Of a stretch of DNA of 64,000 nucleotides, positions 1-8,844 are shown in pieces. Position numbers and translations under genes: made by a program. Each line of letters starts with the position of its first letter. Position 1 is the first letter of the stretch. Source of the stretch: an uncultured Alphaproteobacteria bacterium. Its GTDB lineage: Bacteria; Pseudomonadota; Alphaproteobacteria; Rhodobacterales; Rhodobacteraceae. The notes below the pieces were generated by a model. It did no database searches. It was not told the origin of the DNA and saw nothing but the letters and a program-made list of their open reading frames with translations. The stretch is from NCBI GenBank assembly GCA_902596605.1, contig CACJUU010000004.1:62001-126000 (forward strand), given 5' to 3'.

Positions 1-95
1 TGCCAGTAGGAGAAGCTATGGTAGCATGTATAATTTTGGATCATTTTTTACTACATAGGGGCCAAATTGGGCCCAATTCTGGCAGTATACTATAG
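1..95 (+). CDS. aroC: Chorismate synthase, C-terminal fragment
   Basis: Only the last 30 codons are inside the window, read in the frame whose first full codon starts at base 3 and ending in TAG at 93-95. The peptide contains [14 protein letters not shown] followed by a leucine/histidine/arginine stretch, which matches the conserved C-terminal tail of chorismate synthase, the last enzyme of the shikimate pathway. The identification rests on this short tail, so it is probable rather than certain. The gene converges on tlyA with a 3-base gap, leaving no room for a separate terminator. Confidence 0.7.
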   Translation, partial: PVGEAMVACIILDHFLLHRGQIGPNSGSIL

Positions 96-98
96 CAA

Positions 99-824
99 TC
101 AGCACTTTTTTAGATGTACGAAAATTTCCTGATTGCCTTTTTTCCCAGTGATATACGCTTTTCTGCACTTTACAAAATATAAACTACTCTTTTCCAAGGA
201 TTTAAGGAAATGACCAAATATTTTCTGAGTGTCTGTCTCCTTTTTTACTACACCATTTTTTGAAATATTCTGTTTTCCAACTTCGAATTGAGGTTTATAT
301 AATAAAATAATATCCCCCTCTTTTCTCGCAACAGATTCTATATCTTTAATAATTTTTGATAATGAAATAAAGGCAACATCTACAACAACTAGGTCAAAGG
401 ACTCTTTCAGTCTTGATGAAATGTCTCTTATATCCGTTTGTTCTAATAAAGAAATCCGTGTGACATTTCTTAAACTTGAATGAAGCTGATCTGTTCCAAC
501 GTCAACTGATGTAATTTTTTCTGCTCCCTCATTAAGCAGAACTTGTGTAAAGCCACCGGTGGATGAGCCTACATCCAAGGCCGTTTTCCCCTCGACCTTC
601 ACCTCAAAACTTTTTAGAGCTTCAAACAATTTTTTTCCTGCTCGACTTACCCACTGCTCTTGTTCAACTATAGAAACGCTTGATCCTGTTATAATTTCTC
701 TTGCAGGTTTGTTACAAATTTTTCCATTTAGTAAAACAAATCCTTCCTTTATCAGCTCCTGGGCCTTATTTCTTGATCCTGCCAGACCCAATTCCACAAT
801 ATATTGATCTAATCTTATTTTCAT
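99..824 (-). CDS. tlyA: TlyA-family rRNA 2'-O-methyltransferase (hemolysin A family)
   Basis: The protein has 241 residues. An S4-type RNA-binding domain covers about residues 1-60 (MKIRLDQYIV start, then GFVLLNGK). An FtsJ-like SAM-dependent methyltransferase domain follows, with motif I ALDVGSSTGGFTQ near residue 82 and the VVVDVAFISL stretch. Family members methylate ribose in 16S/23S rRNA; the old hemolysin name reflects an indirect phenotype. Length is typical. In many alphaproteobacteria tlyA lies near dxs and ispA; here its neighbours are aroC (convergent) and hemF (divergent). Confidence 0.9.
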   Translation of the reverse strand: MKIRLDQYIVELGLAGSRNKAQELIKEGFVLLNGKICNKPAREIITGSSVSIVEQEQWVSRAGKKLFEALKSFEVKVEGKTALDVGSSTGGFTQVLLNEGAEKITSVDVGTDQLHSSLRNVTRISLLEQTDIRDISSRLKESFDLVVVDVAFISLSKIIKDIESVARKEGDIILLYKPQFEVGKQNISKNGVVKKETDTQKIFGHFLKSLEKSSLYFVKCRKAYITGKKGNQEIFVHLKKC

Positions 825-893
825 TTATCTAAAAGTATTTCGTATGCTATCTTATTAATAGCATTGTGTTTAGAAATTAGAACAATTGGGAAT

Positions 894-1787
894 ATGATGA
901 TAGGTCAGCAACAAAAAGATCAGGCAGAAAAATGGTTCAAAGATTTGAGAGATAAAATTTGCGATGAGTTTGAAATATTAGAAGAAGATCACTTAAAATT
1001 GTCTCCGAAGAGTGATGTGGCGGCAAAAAAGTTTGAGAGAAAGAGCACAAAAAGAGAAACGGACGACAAAGAAGATGGCGGTGGGGGCGTCATGGCAACG
1101 CTTAAAGGTGGTCGAATATTTGAGAAAGTAGGCGTAAATGTTTCTGCAGTATATGGAAACCTTGCACCAGAAGCACAAACGAGTATTACAGCTAGGAAAG
1201 CTATCCCCGAGCTCAAAGATGACCCCAGATTTTGGGCCTCAGGCATCAGCCTTGTAGCACATATGAGAAATCCGCATACACCTGCTATACACCTTAATAC
1301 AAGAATGTTTTGGACACCTCATGCATGGTGGTTTGGAGGAGGTACCGACTTAAATCCGTCGATAGAAAATGACGACGACACAAATTTCTTTCATCAAATT
1401 CTGAAAAAGAAATGTGATAAGCATAATCAGAATTACTACAAAAAGTATAAGGAATGGGCTGATGAATATTTTTTCATACCACATAGAAAAGTTGCAAGAG
1501 GAGTAGGTGGAATATTTTTTGATGATCTCTGCACTGGTGACTGGGAAAAAGATTTTTCTTTCACCAGAGATGTTGGAGAAGCATTTATTGAAGCTTACAT
1601 ACCAATAGTAAAAAAACACTATCTGAAAGATTGGACACCACAGGATAAGAAAATCCAAGAACAAAAGAGGGGGCTTTACGCCGAATTTAACTTAGTTTAC
1701 GACAGAGGCACAAAGTTTGGCTTGCAGACAGGACACAATATAGATGCAGTATTAATGAGCTTACCTCCAACAGCGCAGTGGGTTTAG
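894..1787 (+). CDS. hemF: Oxygen-dependent coproporphyrinogen-III oxidase
   Basis: This enzyme converts coproporphyrinogen III to protoporphyrinogen IX in heme synthesis, using O2. Family motifs are visible: the GGGGVMATLKGGRIFEK region near the N-terminus, the HLNTRMFW stretch and the signature DEYFFIPHRKVARGVGGIFF. The open frame extends back to a TTG at 864, but paired ATGs at 894 and 897 give the usual family length (about 297 residues), so I place the start at 894. It overlaps the convergent cca gene by 4 bases. hemH lies about 9 kb away, so the heme genes are scattered. Confidence 0.95.
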   Translation: MMIGQQQKDQAEKWFKDLRDKICDEFEILEEDHLKLSPKSDVAAKKFERKSTKRETDDKEDGGGGVMATLKGGRIFEKVGVNVSAVYGNLAPEAQTSITARKAIPELKDDPRFWASGISLVAHMRNPHTPAIHLNTRMFWTPHAWWFGGGTDLNPSIENDDDTNFFHQILKKKCDKHNQNYYKKYKEWADEYFFIPHRKVARGVGGIFFDDLCTGDWEKDFSFTRDVGEAFIEAYIPIVKKHYLKDWTPQDKKIQEQKRGLYAEFNLVYDRGTKFGLQTGHNIDAVLMSLPPTAQWV

Positions 1788-2944
1788 CTTAGCAAACTCA
1801 GCAACTTTTCCTTAGATGCTTTGAACCCAGAACCTATCCAAAATGTTTCCATAAGATTTATTTTTTCTTTAGTTGTATTTAAATTTTTTGTCAAAGGGTG
1901 AACATCTGAGAACTTTATCGGAAAAATTTTTCTAGATGCTCTCTTTATTTTCTCTATATCTTTAGCCTTTATAATAAATCCTTCTTTAACTTCTTTTATT
2001 ATTAGCAAATCTATGCTGGCTTTTTCACCCAATTTGTACCCTAAATAATTAGGATTATGGTCCAGACCCAATAAATTATTTAATTGATTAAAATATTTTT
2101 TTTCTTTTTTTATCATAAGGGGGAATGAGCTCTTCATCTCGAGAGCTAATAATCTCCTTACCAAAGATGGTTCCAAATTAAACCTATCCTCCAACTTCTC
2201 TAATTTAAGTAGCGCGGATTGAGAGTAAATTCCGAAAAATTTTTTATACAGATCCGCTTTATTCATGAGCTTCAAAGCAAAAGATGGAGACCTAGCAAGA
2301 AGTATTTTTCTAATCTCAGAAGCCACCCTTTCATAACTTAAGTAACTTATTCCATTTATATGCTTTTTGATAATCGGTAACTTGTTTGAAGCGACATTCT
2401 CATCTTTTAAATCTAAGACTGCAACAAACCGAAAAAATCTTAATATCCTTAAATAATCTTCTTTTATTCTAAACTCAGGATCACCTATAAAGTCTAACTT
2501 TATTTTATTTAAATCTTCTAAATTTCCTAATGGATCGATTATTTGCCCACTATAGGAACAATAAATAGCGTTAATAGTAAAGTCACGTCGTTTTGCATCC
2601 TCTTCAATATTTTCAACAAACTCAATATCAGCCGCCCTGCCGAAAGTTCGGATGTCTTTCCTAAAAGATGTTATTTGGAAATTTCTTTTTTTATTTCTAA
2701 CTGTCAAGCAACCGTACTTTAGTGCTCTATCATCGAACCTTATTTGATTTTGATCAAAAATTTGTTTTAGTTGCTCAATGCTTAAAGAAGTGGTTAGGTC
2801 AACATCTTTAAATTTTTTATACCCGAGTAATAAATCCCTAACTGCTCCTCCAACAATATAGCATTCCTTTCCTGATGAACTAAGTAGACGCATAAGTTCC
2901 TTTAGCTCTGAACCGAAAACCTTTTCTACATTCACTTTTTTCAT
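1784..2944 (-). CDS. cca: CCA tRNA nucleotidyltransferase / poly(A) polymerase family protein
   Basis: The protein has 386 residues. The N-terminal nucleotidyltransferase head shows the class II signature IVGGAVRDLLLG followed by the metal-binding KDVDL motif, and RRDFTINAIY lies downstream; a helical RNA-binding tail follows. It adds or repairs the 3' CCA of tRNAs; poly(A) polymerase activity cannot be excluded from sequence. It is the last gene of the minus-strand run hslO, NUDIX, cca, an order seen in Rhodobacterales. Its stop interlocks with that of hemF. Confidence 0.9.
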   Translation of the reverse strand: MKKVNVEKVFGSELKELMRLLSSSGKECYIVGGAVRDLLLGYKKFKDVDLTTSLSIEQLKQIFDQNQIRFDDRALKYGCLTVRNKKRNFQITSFRKDIRTFGRAADIEFVENIEEDAKRRDFTINAIYCSYSGQIIDPLGNLEDLNKIKLDFIGDPEFRIKEDYLRILRFFRFVAVLDLKDENVASNKLPIIKKHINGISYLSYERVASEIRKILLARSPSFALKLMNKADLYKKFFGIYSQSALLKLEKLEDRFNLEPSLVRRLLALEMKSSFPLMIKKEKKYFNQLNNLLGLDHNPNYLGYKLGEKASIDLLIIKEVKEGFIIKAKDIEKIKRASRKIFPIKFSDVHPLTKNLNTTKEKINLMETFWIGSGFKASKEKLLSLLS

Positions 2945-2953
2945 ATTATATCT

Positions 2954-3589
2954 CTAGCTTGAGAAAATTTTTAAGAAATTATAAAGAATTCTTGCTGTCG
3001 CACCCCAAATATAATACGGCCCATAAGGAACCGCCAAAAATGATCTTTTCTCTCCATTCCAAGTAAAAGAATGCTCCGAATACTTTTTACTATCCAATAA
3101 AAACTCAAGTGGTACTTTAAATACTTCGGACACCTCCTCTGAGCTATTTATTTGAATTTCATATCCACTTACAATTCCAATAAACGGAAATATCCTGAAA
3201 CCAGTTATTGTTTCATGTGATGGTAAAGAACCTATTAGAAATACATTTAGCGAGCTTAAACCGATTTCTTCAAAAGCTTCTCTTAGCGCAGTAACGTCAA
3301 GACTTTTATCTTTATCATCAAACTTGCCTCCTGGAAAAGAAATTTGTCCCGAATGCTTTTTCATATTTATTGAACGGCGGGTTAAAATAACTTGCCACAT
3401 AGAATTTTCATATTGTAATGGAACCAGGACTGAAGCTGGGTGTAAATTTATATAAGTTCTGTTTTGCTTAAGATGTAGATCAAAGGTGGTATCCGCTTTT
3501 CTCGTAAAATCATTATGATAGTCGATAGGGTTGATAATACCTCTTATTTTTTCTATTAATTCTTCTTTTTTTGAAAAATCAACCTTCAT
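2954..3589 (-). CDS. CoA pyrophosphatase-type NUDIX hydrolase
   Basis: The protein has 211 residues from the ATG at 3589-3587; the open frame continues upstream but only inside hslO. The NUDIX box GGKFDDKDKSLDVTALREAFEEIGL-like segment is intact, preceded by VILTRRS and ISFPGG as in the NudL/CoA-diphosphatase subgroup. The likely reaction is hydrolysis of (acyl-)CoA to 3',5'-ADP and 4'-phosphopantetheine, which is inferred from the subgroup. The start overlaps the end of hslO by 11 bases and cca follows after 9 bases, so the three are probably co-translated. Confidence 0.88.
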   Translation of the reverse strand: MKVDFSKKEELIEKIRGIINPIDYHNDFTRKADTTFDLHLKQNRTYINLHPASVLVPLQYENSMWQVILTRRSINMKKHSGQISFPGGKFDDKDKSLDVTALREAFEEIGLSSLNVFLIGSLPSHETITGFRIFPFIGIVSGYEIQINSSEEVSEVFKVPLEFLLDSKKYSEHSFTWNGEKRSFLAVPYGPYYIWGATARILYNFLKIFSS

Positions 3590-4472
3590 GGTAGTCAAGA
3601 ATTTGTTTAAGTGAAAACTGAAATTTTCGTCCACAGAATTGACAGTTTGCAAAAATTTTTTCCTTCTTATCATACATATCTTCTAGCTGCTCTTTTGGAT
3701 ATTTAGATAAAGTGTAGAGTAGTGTTTTTCGTTTACAAGAGCATCCAAATTTTATCTTTGTCTCTTTAAATACTGTTAATGCACTGTGTTGGAAAATATT
3801 ATCCAAAAATTGATATTGATTAAAATCTACATTCATTGAATCTTTTATTTGTTCAGTTATTCTTTCCTTTAGAATATCCCAACTTTTGTCATCAATATAT
3901 TTGTTATCATGCTCATCTGGCAATGCTTGCAACATAAACCCAGAGGCAATCCAATTTCTTCCACTCTTTGCACTGTGCTTTTTTGTAATATTTAAGTCAA
4001 AGAATGTTTTAATTTGTTCTGACTGAAAAAAATAATTTTCGGCTGATTTACTGAGACTGCCTTCGATAATTGGGGTTATGCCCTGATATGGCTCCATATT
4101 TTTCCCTTGATCAATAGTAATTGCGAATAATCCTGTATCGAGATTTAAATGTGTAGCTTCTTTGTCATAATCTGCATATGCTCTTATATTTGCAGGCTTT
4201 CCCTGATCCTTTGGGGCATAATAATCTGTTGCCAACAACTTTATACTTTCATTGCCTCTTATCTGTAATGAAAGTCTCCATCTTATTTTAATCATCTCTC
4301 CTATTAAAACAGTAAGTAGTAGTGCTTCGAATAGGAGTTTACAAACTTTATCGGGGAAGCGATGATGTCTTGTTGTATCTGAAGCTAACTTCTCTATTCG
4401 TGCAAAGCGACCTCTTAGATTTTTATCATCAATCTGGAATGGTAAAACTGAGTCTAAAAAATTGTTTTTCAT
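3579..4472 (-). CDS. hslO: Redox-regulated chaperone Hsp33
   Basis: The protein has 297 residues. The C-terminal zinc redox switch is intact: Cys244-x-Cys246 (GCSC) and Cys277-x2-Cys280 (NCQFC). In Hsp33 these four cysteines hold zinc when reduced; oxidation releases the metal and activates holdase activity. Conserved stretches such as RIEKLASDT and the PIIEGSLS region support the family. It heads the hslO-NUDIX-cca minus-strand operon. The region upstream (4473-4550) is AT-rich and must serve both this gene and the divergent NUDIX gene. Confidence 0.95.
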   Translation of the reverse strand: MKNNFLDSVLPFQIDDKNLRGRFARIEKLASDTTRHHRFPDKVCKLLFEALLLTVLIGEMIKIRWRLSLQIRGNESIKLLATDYYAPKDQGKPANIRAYADYDKEATHLNLDTGLFAITIDQGKNMEPYQGITPIIEGSLSKSAENYFFQSEQIKTFFDLNITKKHSAKSGRNWIASGFMLQALPDEHDNKYIDDKSWDILKERITEQIKDSMNVDFNQYQFLDNIFQHSALTVFKETKIKFGCSCKRKTLLYTLSKYPKEQLEDMYDKKEKIFANCQFCGRKFQFSLKQILDYHEG

Positions 4473-4550
4473 ATACTTCTTTTTTATTTAGTGGTTATTG
4501 ATGTTTATTTAATATTAAATGCGAAAACAACAACAATTCGGTAGTAAGCA

Positions 4551-4985
4551 TTGAAGCTGTTTGGTGAAAGAGTTAATTACAAAATTAAATACCAGAGAAG
4601 AGTTGGTGCCTATGGTATTATTTTGCAGAAGAATGACTTAATTTTAACAGAGCAAACAACTAAAGAGAATGGTATAGAGCTTCAATTACCTGGAGGAGGC
4701 TCGAATGAGAATGAGTCCCTCATTAGTGCTCTTCATCGAGAGGTAATAGAGGAAACAGGTTGGGGCATTAAAGTTCTTAAAAAAGAAGGAATATTCCAAC
4801 GTTTTACATACATGCCGGAATATAAACTTTGGGCTCATAAAATATGCCATATTTACCGATGTACCGCAACGATGAGAAAAACAGAACACCTTGAGAGAAA
4901 TCATCGCTTTGTAATTATGAACAAAAAAAAAGCATTGGAAAATATTGTGGATACTGGGTTCAAATATTTTATCCAAAACATTTAG
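4551..4985 (+). CDS. Small NUDIX hydrolase
   Basis: The protein has 144 residues with a complete NUDIX box (GGGSNENE, seven residues, then REVIEETGW), so it should bind Mg2+ and hydrolyse a nucleoside-diphosphate-linked substrate; which one cannot be told. The start is TTG at 4551. No in-frame ATG occurs before the NUDIX box, and the N-terminal FGERV-YR-GAYGIIL pattern matches small Rhodobacterales NUDIX proteins, so the TTG is accepted. The gene abuts the convergent lytic transglycosylase with no gap. It is unrelated in position to the CoA-type NUDIX upstream. Confidence 0.82.
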   Translation: MKLFGERVNYKIKYQRRVGAYGIILQKNDLILTEQTTKENGIELQLPGGGSNENESLISALHREVIEETGWGIKVLKKEGIFQRFTYMPEYKLWAHKICHIYRCTATMRKTEHLERNHRFVIMNKKKALENIVDTGFKYFIQNI

Positions 4986-6185
4986 CTAATTTATTAGGAG
5001 CTTGTTTAGGAGATCTTTTGTTGGCCAACTGTCTGCTGAAAGTCCAAATTCTAATTGAACTAACCTAACAGCCTGTCTAGTCTTTGCACCTAATATTCCG
5101 TCTACTTTTCCGACATCATACCCTTTAGATCTTAGAACGTTTTGTAATTTTATCATTGCTTCAATATCTAAAATATCAGATGGGTTGTTATGCTTATATT
5201 TTTTTGCTCCACCAAGCCTTTTAGCTAAGTGAGCAGCTGTAACGGTATAGATGAAGCTATCATTCCATTTCAAATAAACTTCAAAATTTTTAAATGCCAG
5301 AAATGCTGGGCCTTTCTTTCCTTGGGGCAATAAGAGCGTTGAATAAAGGTTTTCATCTATTTTCAATTTTTCTCCTCTTAATTTTAGGCCTAAGTTTTCC
5401 CAATCTTTGAGAGCTCTTCCCCTTCCAAATCCCGCTAATTCCCAATAAAAGTCTTTCGGCAATATCACTTCTTCTAACCAAGCCTCCCCCTTTGCCCAAC
5501 CCATATGGTTTATCAAATTGGCTGCTGTTAAAATGGCATCTTCAGGCGTTTTCTTTAAAGAAATCTGGCCGTCCTTGTTACCGTCAATACCAAATTCCAA
5601 GATATCCTGCGGTAACATCTGAACTTGTCCTATTTCTCCTGCCCAAGCTCCTGTTGTATCGTAATCAATATCGCCACGCTCAATCAATTGCATTGCTGCA
5701 ATGAATTCAGGCTGAAAGAGCTCGGGTCTTCTACAATCAAATGCCAGGGAAGCTAAGGAATTAAGCGTATTAAAATTTCCTTGAACGGCTCCAAAATCAG
5801 TCTCCATAGCCCAAAAAGCCGTAATCACTTCTTTTGGCACTCCATATATAGCTAAGGCTTTATTAAAAACAGTTTGATATTTTTTGAATTGTTTTTTCCC
5901 ATTTACCAATCTGTAATCATTTATTGCTCTTTTGGAGAAATCAAGGAAGCTTAATTTGAAACTTCTTTGTTTTCTATCAAGTTTAATAATGGCCGGGTTA
6001 AATTTTGCTCGTCTAATGGTTTTTTTTACTACTTCAGTACTTATACCGATACCAGTTGCATACCTTTCTGTTTCTTTTAAAAAAACACTAAAATCCCCTC
6101 CACAATTAGTAAACGTGTTGCCCAATACAACTGATGGCAAGCTAAATATCAGTAAAAAAACCAAAGTTTTAAGATTGGGTTTCAT
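4986..6185 (-). CDS. MltB-family lytic murein transglycosylase with peptidoglycan-binding domain
   Basis: The protein has 399 residues. An N-terminal signal peptide (about residues 1-22, ending near VVLGN) directs it to the periplasm. The SLT_2 domain contains the catalytic Glu in AFWAMETDFG and the GEIGQVQMLP motif; a C-terminal peptidoglycan-binding domain (about residues 340-399) shows LQNVLRSKGYDVGKVDGILG. It cleaves glycan strands to 1,6-anhydro-muropeptides. No lipobox Cys is seen, so it is probably soluble. It follows dapB after 8 bases, so the two are likely co-transcribed. Confidence 0.92.
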   Translation of the reverse strand: MKPNLKTLVFLLIFSLPSVVLGNTFTNCGGDFSVFLKETERYATGIGISTEVVKKTIRRAKFNPAIIKLDRKQRSFKLSFLDFSKRAINDYRLVNGKKQFKKYQTVFNKALAIYGVPKEVITAFWAMETDFGAVQGNFNTLNSLASLAFDCRRPELFQPEFIAAMQLIERGDIDYDTTGAWAGEIGQVQMLPQDILEFGIDGNKDGQISLKKTPEDAILTAANLINHMGWAKGEAWLEEVILPKDFYWELAGFGRGRALKDWENLGLKLRGEKLKIDENLYSTLLLPQGKKGPAFLAFKNFEVYLKWNDSFIYTVTAAHLAKRLGGAKKYKHNNPSDILDIEAMIKLQNVLRSKGYDVGKVDGILGAKTRQAVRLVQLEFGLSADSWPTKDLLNKLLIN

Positions 6186-6193
6186 TTATTTAT

Positions 6194-7006
6194 CTACCTC
6201 AAGTTTAAAACATTTAACATGTCATATAGACCTGGATCCTTTTGTTTAGACCACAAGGCTGCTTTAATTGCTCCATTAACAAAAATATCTCTAGAGAATG
6301 CTTCATGTCTAATAGATATTCGTTCCGAGTCAGATGTAAATGAAACTTCGTGTTCACCAACTACGCCACCACCCCTAAGGGAAGCAAAACCTATTGAGCC
6401 TTTTTCTCGACCATCTGATATGCCATCACGTACTGCTACTCTCAATTCTGGCAGGCCTTTTCCTTTGCCTCTAGCTGCCGCTTCACCTAACATTAAAGCA
6501 GTTCCAGAGGGTGCATCAACCTTATCTCGATGATGCATTTCCAAAATTTCTATATCAAAATCTAGGTCTAGAGAAGATGAAATCTTCTCGACCAAGCTGG
6601 TTAATACACTTATTCCTAGACTCATATTTCCTGCCTTAACAATCACTACTCTCTCTGCATACTCGCTGATCTCATTTTCTTGTCCTAGGTCAAAGCCAGT
6701 TGTACCAATTACATGGGCAGTATCGGTCTGTGCGCAAAGCTTGACACACTCCAATGAGGTATCTGGAGTGCTAAAATCGATAACAGCTCCTGCACCCTCT
6801 AAAGCCAATTTTAAATTATCCGTTATCAAAACATTATTAGGTCTACCTAGAAGTTTTTCCCCACAATCTTGTCCTATCCAACTGTGCCCTTTATGCTCCA
6901 CAACAAAGTGTAGGTCTATAAAGGAAGATTCAGTAATTTTTTTTATTATTTTAGATCCCATTCGACCTGAAGCTCCTAAAACACTTACCTTGAAACGATT
7001 TTTCAT
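6194..7006 (-). CDS. dapB: 4-hydroxy-tetrahydrodipicolinate reductase
   Basis: DapB reduces dihydrodipicolinate in the diaminopimelate/lysine pathway, feeding peptidoglycan and protein synthesis. The NAD(P)-binding loop VLGASGRMGSKI is at the N-terminus and the signature EMHHRDKVDAPSGTAL carries the catalytic His and Lys. I use the ATG at 7006-7004 because a GAGG Shine-Dalgarno lies just upstream; a TTG five codons earlier would bury that site inside the gene. It is divergent from rbfA (85-base gap) and followed by the murein transglycosylase. Confidence 0.95.
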   Translation of the reverse strand: MKNRFKVSVLGASGRMGSKIIKKITESSFIDLHFVVEHKGHSWIGQDCGEKLLGRPNNVLITDNLKLALEGAGAVIDFSTPDTSLECVKLCAQTDTAHVIGTTGFDLGQENEISEYAERVVIVKAGNMSLGISVLTSLVEKISSSLDLDFDIEILEMHHRDKVDAPSGTALMLGEAAARGKGKGLPELRVAVRDGISDGREKGSIGFASLRGGGVVGEHEVSFTSDSERISIRHEAFSRDIFVNGAIKAALWSKQKDPGLYDMLNVLNLR

Positions 7007-7091
7007 ATTTTTCCTCAACAAATAATTGAATAATCTCCAATTTAATTTTAGTAGTTAGTATAGACCAATCGATATACTGGATGAAGCTAAT

Positions 7092-7478
7092 ATGCAAAAA
7101 AGAAAAAATAAAAGTAGGTTTGGAGACGAGGCTTCTCAAAGACAACTGAGGGTCTCCGAATTAATTAAAAGAAACATTGCGAAAATATTAATTGACTCTA
7201 ACTTTTACGATCAAGATAGGAAGATTTATTCAGCATCGGTTACTGAGGTACGTTGCTCAGCAGACCTCAAAATAGCAACAGTATACGTTCTTCCCTTAGA
7301 TGATATAGACGCTCAGGACCTAACTGCTTTTCTCAGTAAAAATAAAAATGCCATCAGGCACGCTCTTGGAAAAGAGGTGTCTTTGAAATATTTACCGGAT
7401 TTAAGATTTAAAGAAGACACACTTTTTGAACAAATAGAAAAAACTGACAAAATTTTTAGAGCTCTTGAAAAAGATTAG
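7092..7478 (+). CDS. rbfA: 30S ribosome-binding factor A
   Basis: The protein has 128 residues with the RbfA KH-like fold pattern: QLRVSELIKRNIAKIL at the N-terminus, VTEVRCSADLKIATVYV in the middle, and LRFKEDTLFEQIEKTDKI near the end. It helps 16S rRNA 5' processing and late 30S assembly. It begins the rbfA-truB run; truB starts 7 bases after its stop. Confidence 0.95.
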   Translation: MQKRKNKSRFGDEASQRQLRVSELIKRNIAKILIDSNFYDQDRKIYSASVTEVRCSADLKIATVYVLPLDDIDAQDLTAFLSKNKNAIRHALGKEVSLKYLPDLRFKEDTLFEQIEKTDKIFRALEKD

Positions 7479-7485
7479 GTAGGCA

Positions 7486-8379
7486 GTGCACAAGAATATA
7501 TTCAACGGATGGCTCTTAGTGAATAAACCGGCCGGGATTACATCCGCCGACGTCGTTAGAGTTTTAAAAAGAAAAATGAACCCTACAAAGATTGGTCATG
7601 CTGGAACTTTGGATCCTGCCGCTACAGGATTGATACCATTAGCATTAGGTGAAGCCACTAAGGCCATTCCATATCTTCTTAAATCAAAAAAAAAGTATGA
7701 AGCAACTTTTTTGCATGGTGTTAAAACTGACACAGATGACGCTTCTGGAAACGCTCTCAAAGCCTCATTCTACGTTCCAAGAAAAAATGAACTATTGGAT
7801 GCACTTAACTATTATTCAGAGGTTATCTTTCAAATCCCCCCTAAAGTCTCAGCCGTAAAAGTTGAGGGAAAAAGAGCTTACAAACGTTTTAAAGCTAACG
7901 AGGATTTCCAGCTTTCTGCAAGAAGTATAAAGGTATATGAGCTTTCATTACAATCTTACGATGAAAGTGGCAAAGCCATTGTTCACTTTGAATGTAGCAA
8001 AGGTGGGTATGTGAGATCCATTGCAAGAGATATAGGTGATTTCATTGGGTGTTTCGGACACGTAAGAAACTTAAGTCGCCTAGAGTATGGTCCTTTTAAA
8101 GTTACAGAGGCATGTCATCTGTCCAAATTATTAGAGCTTTCTAAAGAGAGTTTAGAGTCAAATTTAAAGGCCATCGAGATAGGCATTCCAAACCTAAAAA
8201 TTTTTGAATGTCCTATAGATGATTTAAAACAGCTGGAAAATGGTCAACCAATAGAATGTCCAACGAGCGTCAGTCTAATCGAAGGAGAAGAGCTCATCGC
8301 AAAATATAAAGGAAGGGTTGCAGCTATTCTTTTCAAGGATGGCTCATTTTTAAAAGTAAGAAGAAAACTTAACACTTAA
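7486..8379 (+). CDS. truB: tRNA pseudouridine(55) synthase
   Basis: TruB makes pseudouridine 55 in the T-arm of most tRNAs. The catalytic motif GHAGTLDPAATGLIPLALGEATK is present with the nucleophilic Asp, as are the N-terminal LLVNKPAGITSADVV and the later GGYVRSIARDIG. The start is GTG at 7486, preceded by AGGTAGGCA, which serves as ribosome-binding site; the resulting 297 residues fit the family. It is co-directional with rbfA and lies upstream of rpsO. Confidence 0.95.
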   Translation: MHKNIFNGWLLVNKPAGITSADVVRVLKRKMNPTKIGHAGTLDPAATGLIPLALGEATKAIPYLLKSKKKYEATFLHGVKTDTDDASGNALKASFYVPRKNELLDALNYYSEVIFQIPPKVSAVKVEGKRAYKRFKANEDFQLSARSIKVYELSLQSYDESGKAIVHFECSKGGYVRSIARDIGDFIGCFGHVRNLSRLEYGPFKVTEACHLSKLLELSKESLESNLKAIEIGIPNLKIFECPIDDLKQLENGQPIECPTSVSLIEGEELIAKYKGRVAAILFKDGSFLKVRRKLNT

Positions 8380-8527
8380 TCATTACAATGAAAAAAAGGA
8401 ATATTACACGTAATTCAGTATTATTTATTTTTTTCTTTATTTTTTTGTAAAATCACACTAATAACTATCCAAACAATTAATCCTAACTGGACGACATCCT
8501 GGTAGGATAGAAAAATGGAGAATAACG

Positions 8528-8797
8528 ATGTCGATTACGCAAGAAGATAAAAAAACTTTAATTAAAGACTACGCAACAAAAAAGGGAGATACTGGCTCAC
8601 CTGAAGTTCAGGTAGCTATATTGACCAAGAGAATTGTCAATTTAACAGAGCATTTCAAAACTCATAAAAAAGATAATCATTCTAGAAGAGGCCTTTTGAA
8701 AATGGTTTCTTTAAGACGAAAACTTTTGGACTATGTGCGAGAGAAAGACGAGAATCGCTATAAGGAACTAATTAAAAGACTGGAAATTAGAAGATAA
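8528..8797 (+). CDS. rpsO: 30S ribosomal protein S15
   Basis: The protein has 89 residues, the standard S15 length, with the conserved core [26 protein letters not shown] and [18 protein letters not shown]. It binds the central domain of 16S rRNA early in 30S assembly. The 148-base region before it contains a short stem (ATCCT-GGT-AGGAT, about 8499-8511) just upstream of the start. S15 represses its own translation in several bacteria, so a regulatory leader is plausible but unproven. pnp follows after 47 bases, the usual rpsO-pnp pair. Confidence 0.97.
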   Translation: MSITQEDKKTLIKDYATKKGDTGSPEVQVAILTKRIVNLTEHFKTHKKDNHSRRGLLKMVSLRRKLLDYVREKDENRYKELIKRLEIRR

Positions 8798-8844
8798 AAT
8801 ATTCCGTTTTTTGTCCGTAAAATTTACCAAAACAAAGGCAAGAT

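Noticed and set aside
864..893. Upstream TTG start for hemF
   Set aside because: The extra ten codons are not family-like and lack a ribosome-binding site; ATG at 894 gives normal length.
4505..4518. AT-only palindrome upstream of hslO
   Set aside because: Composed only of A and T in AT-rich DNA, so expected by chance.
6219..6533. Open frames antisense to dapB (and similar shadows antisense to pnp, accD, glpK, amidase and others)
   Set aside because: They mirror strongly conserved coding sequence, have no family features and no independent ribosome-binding sites.
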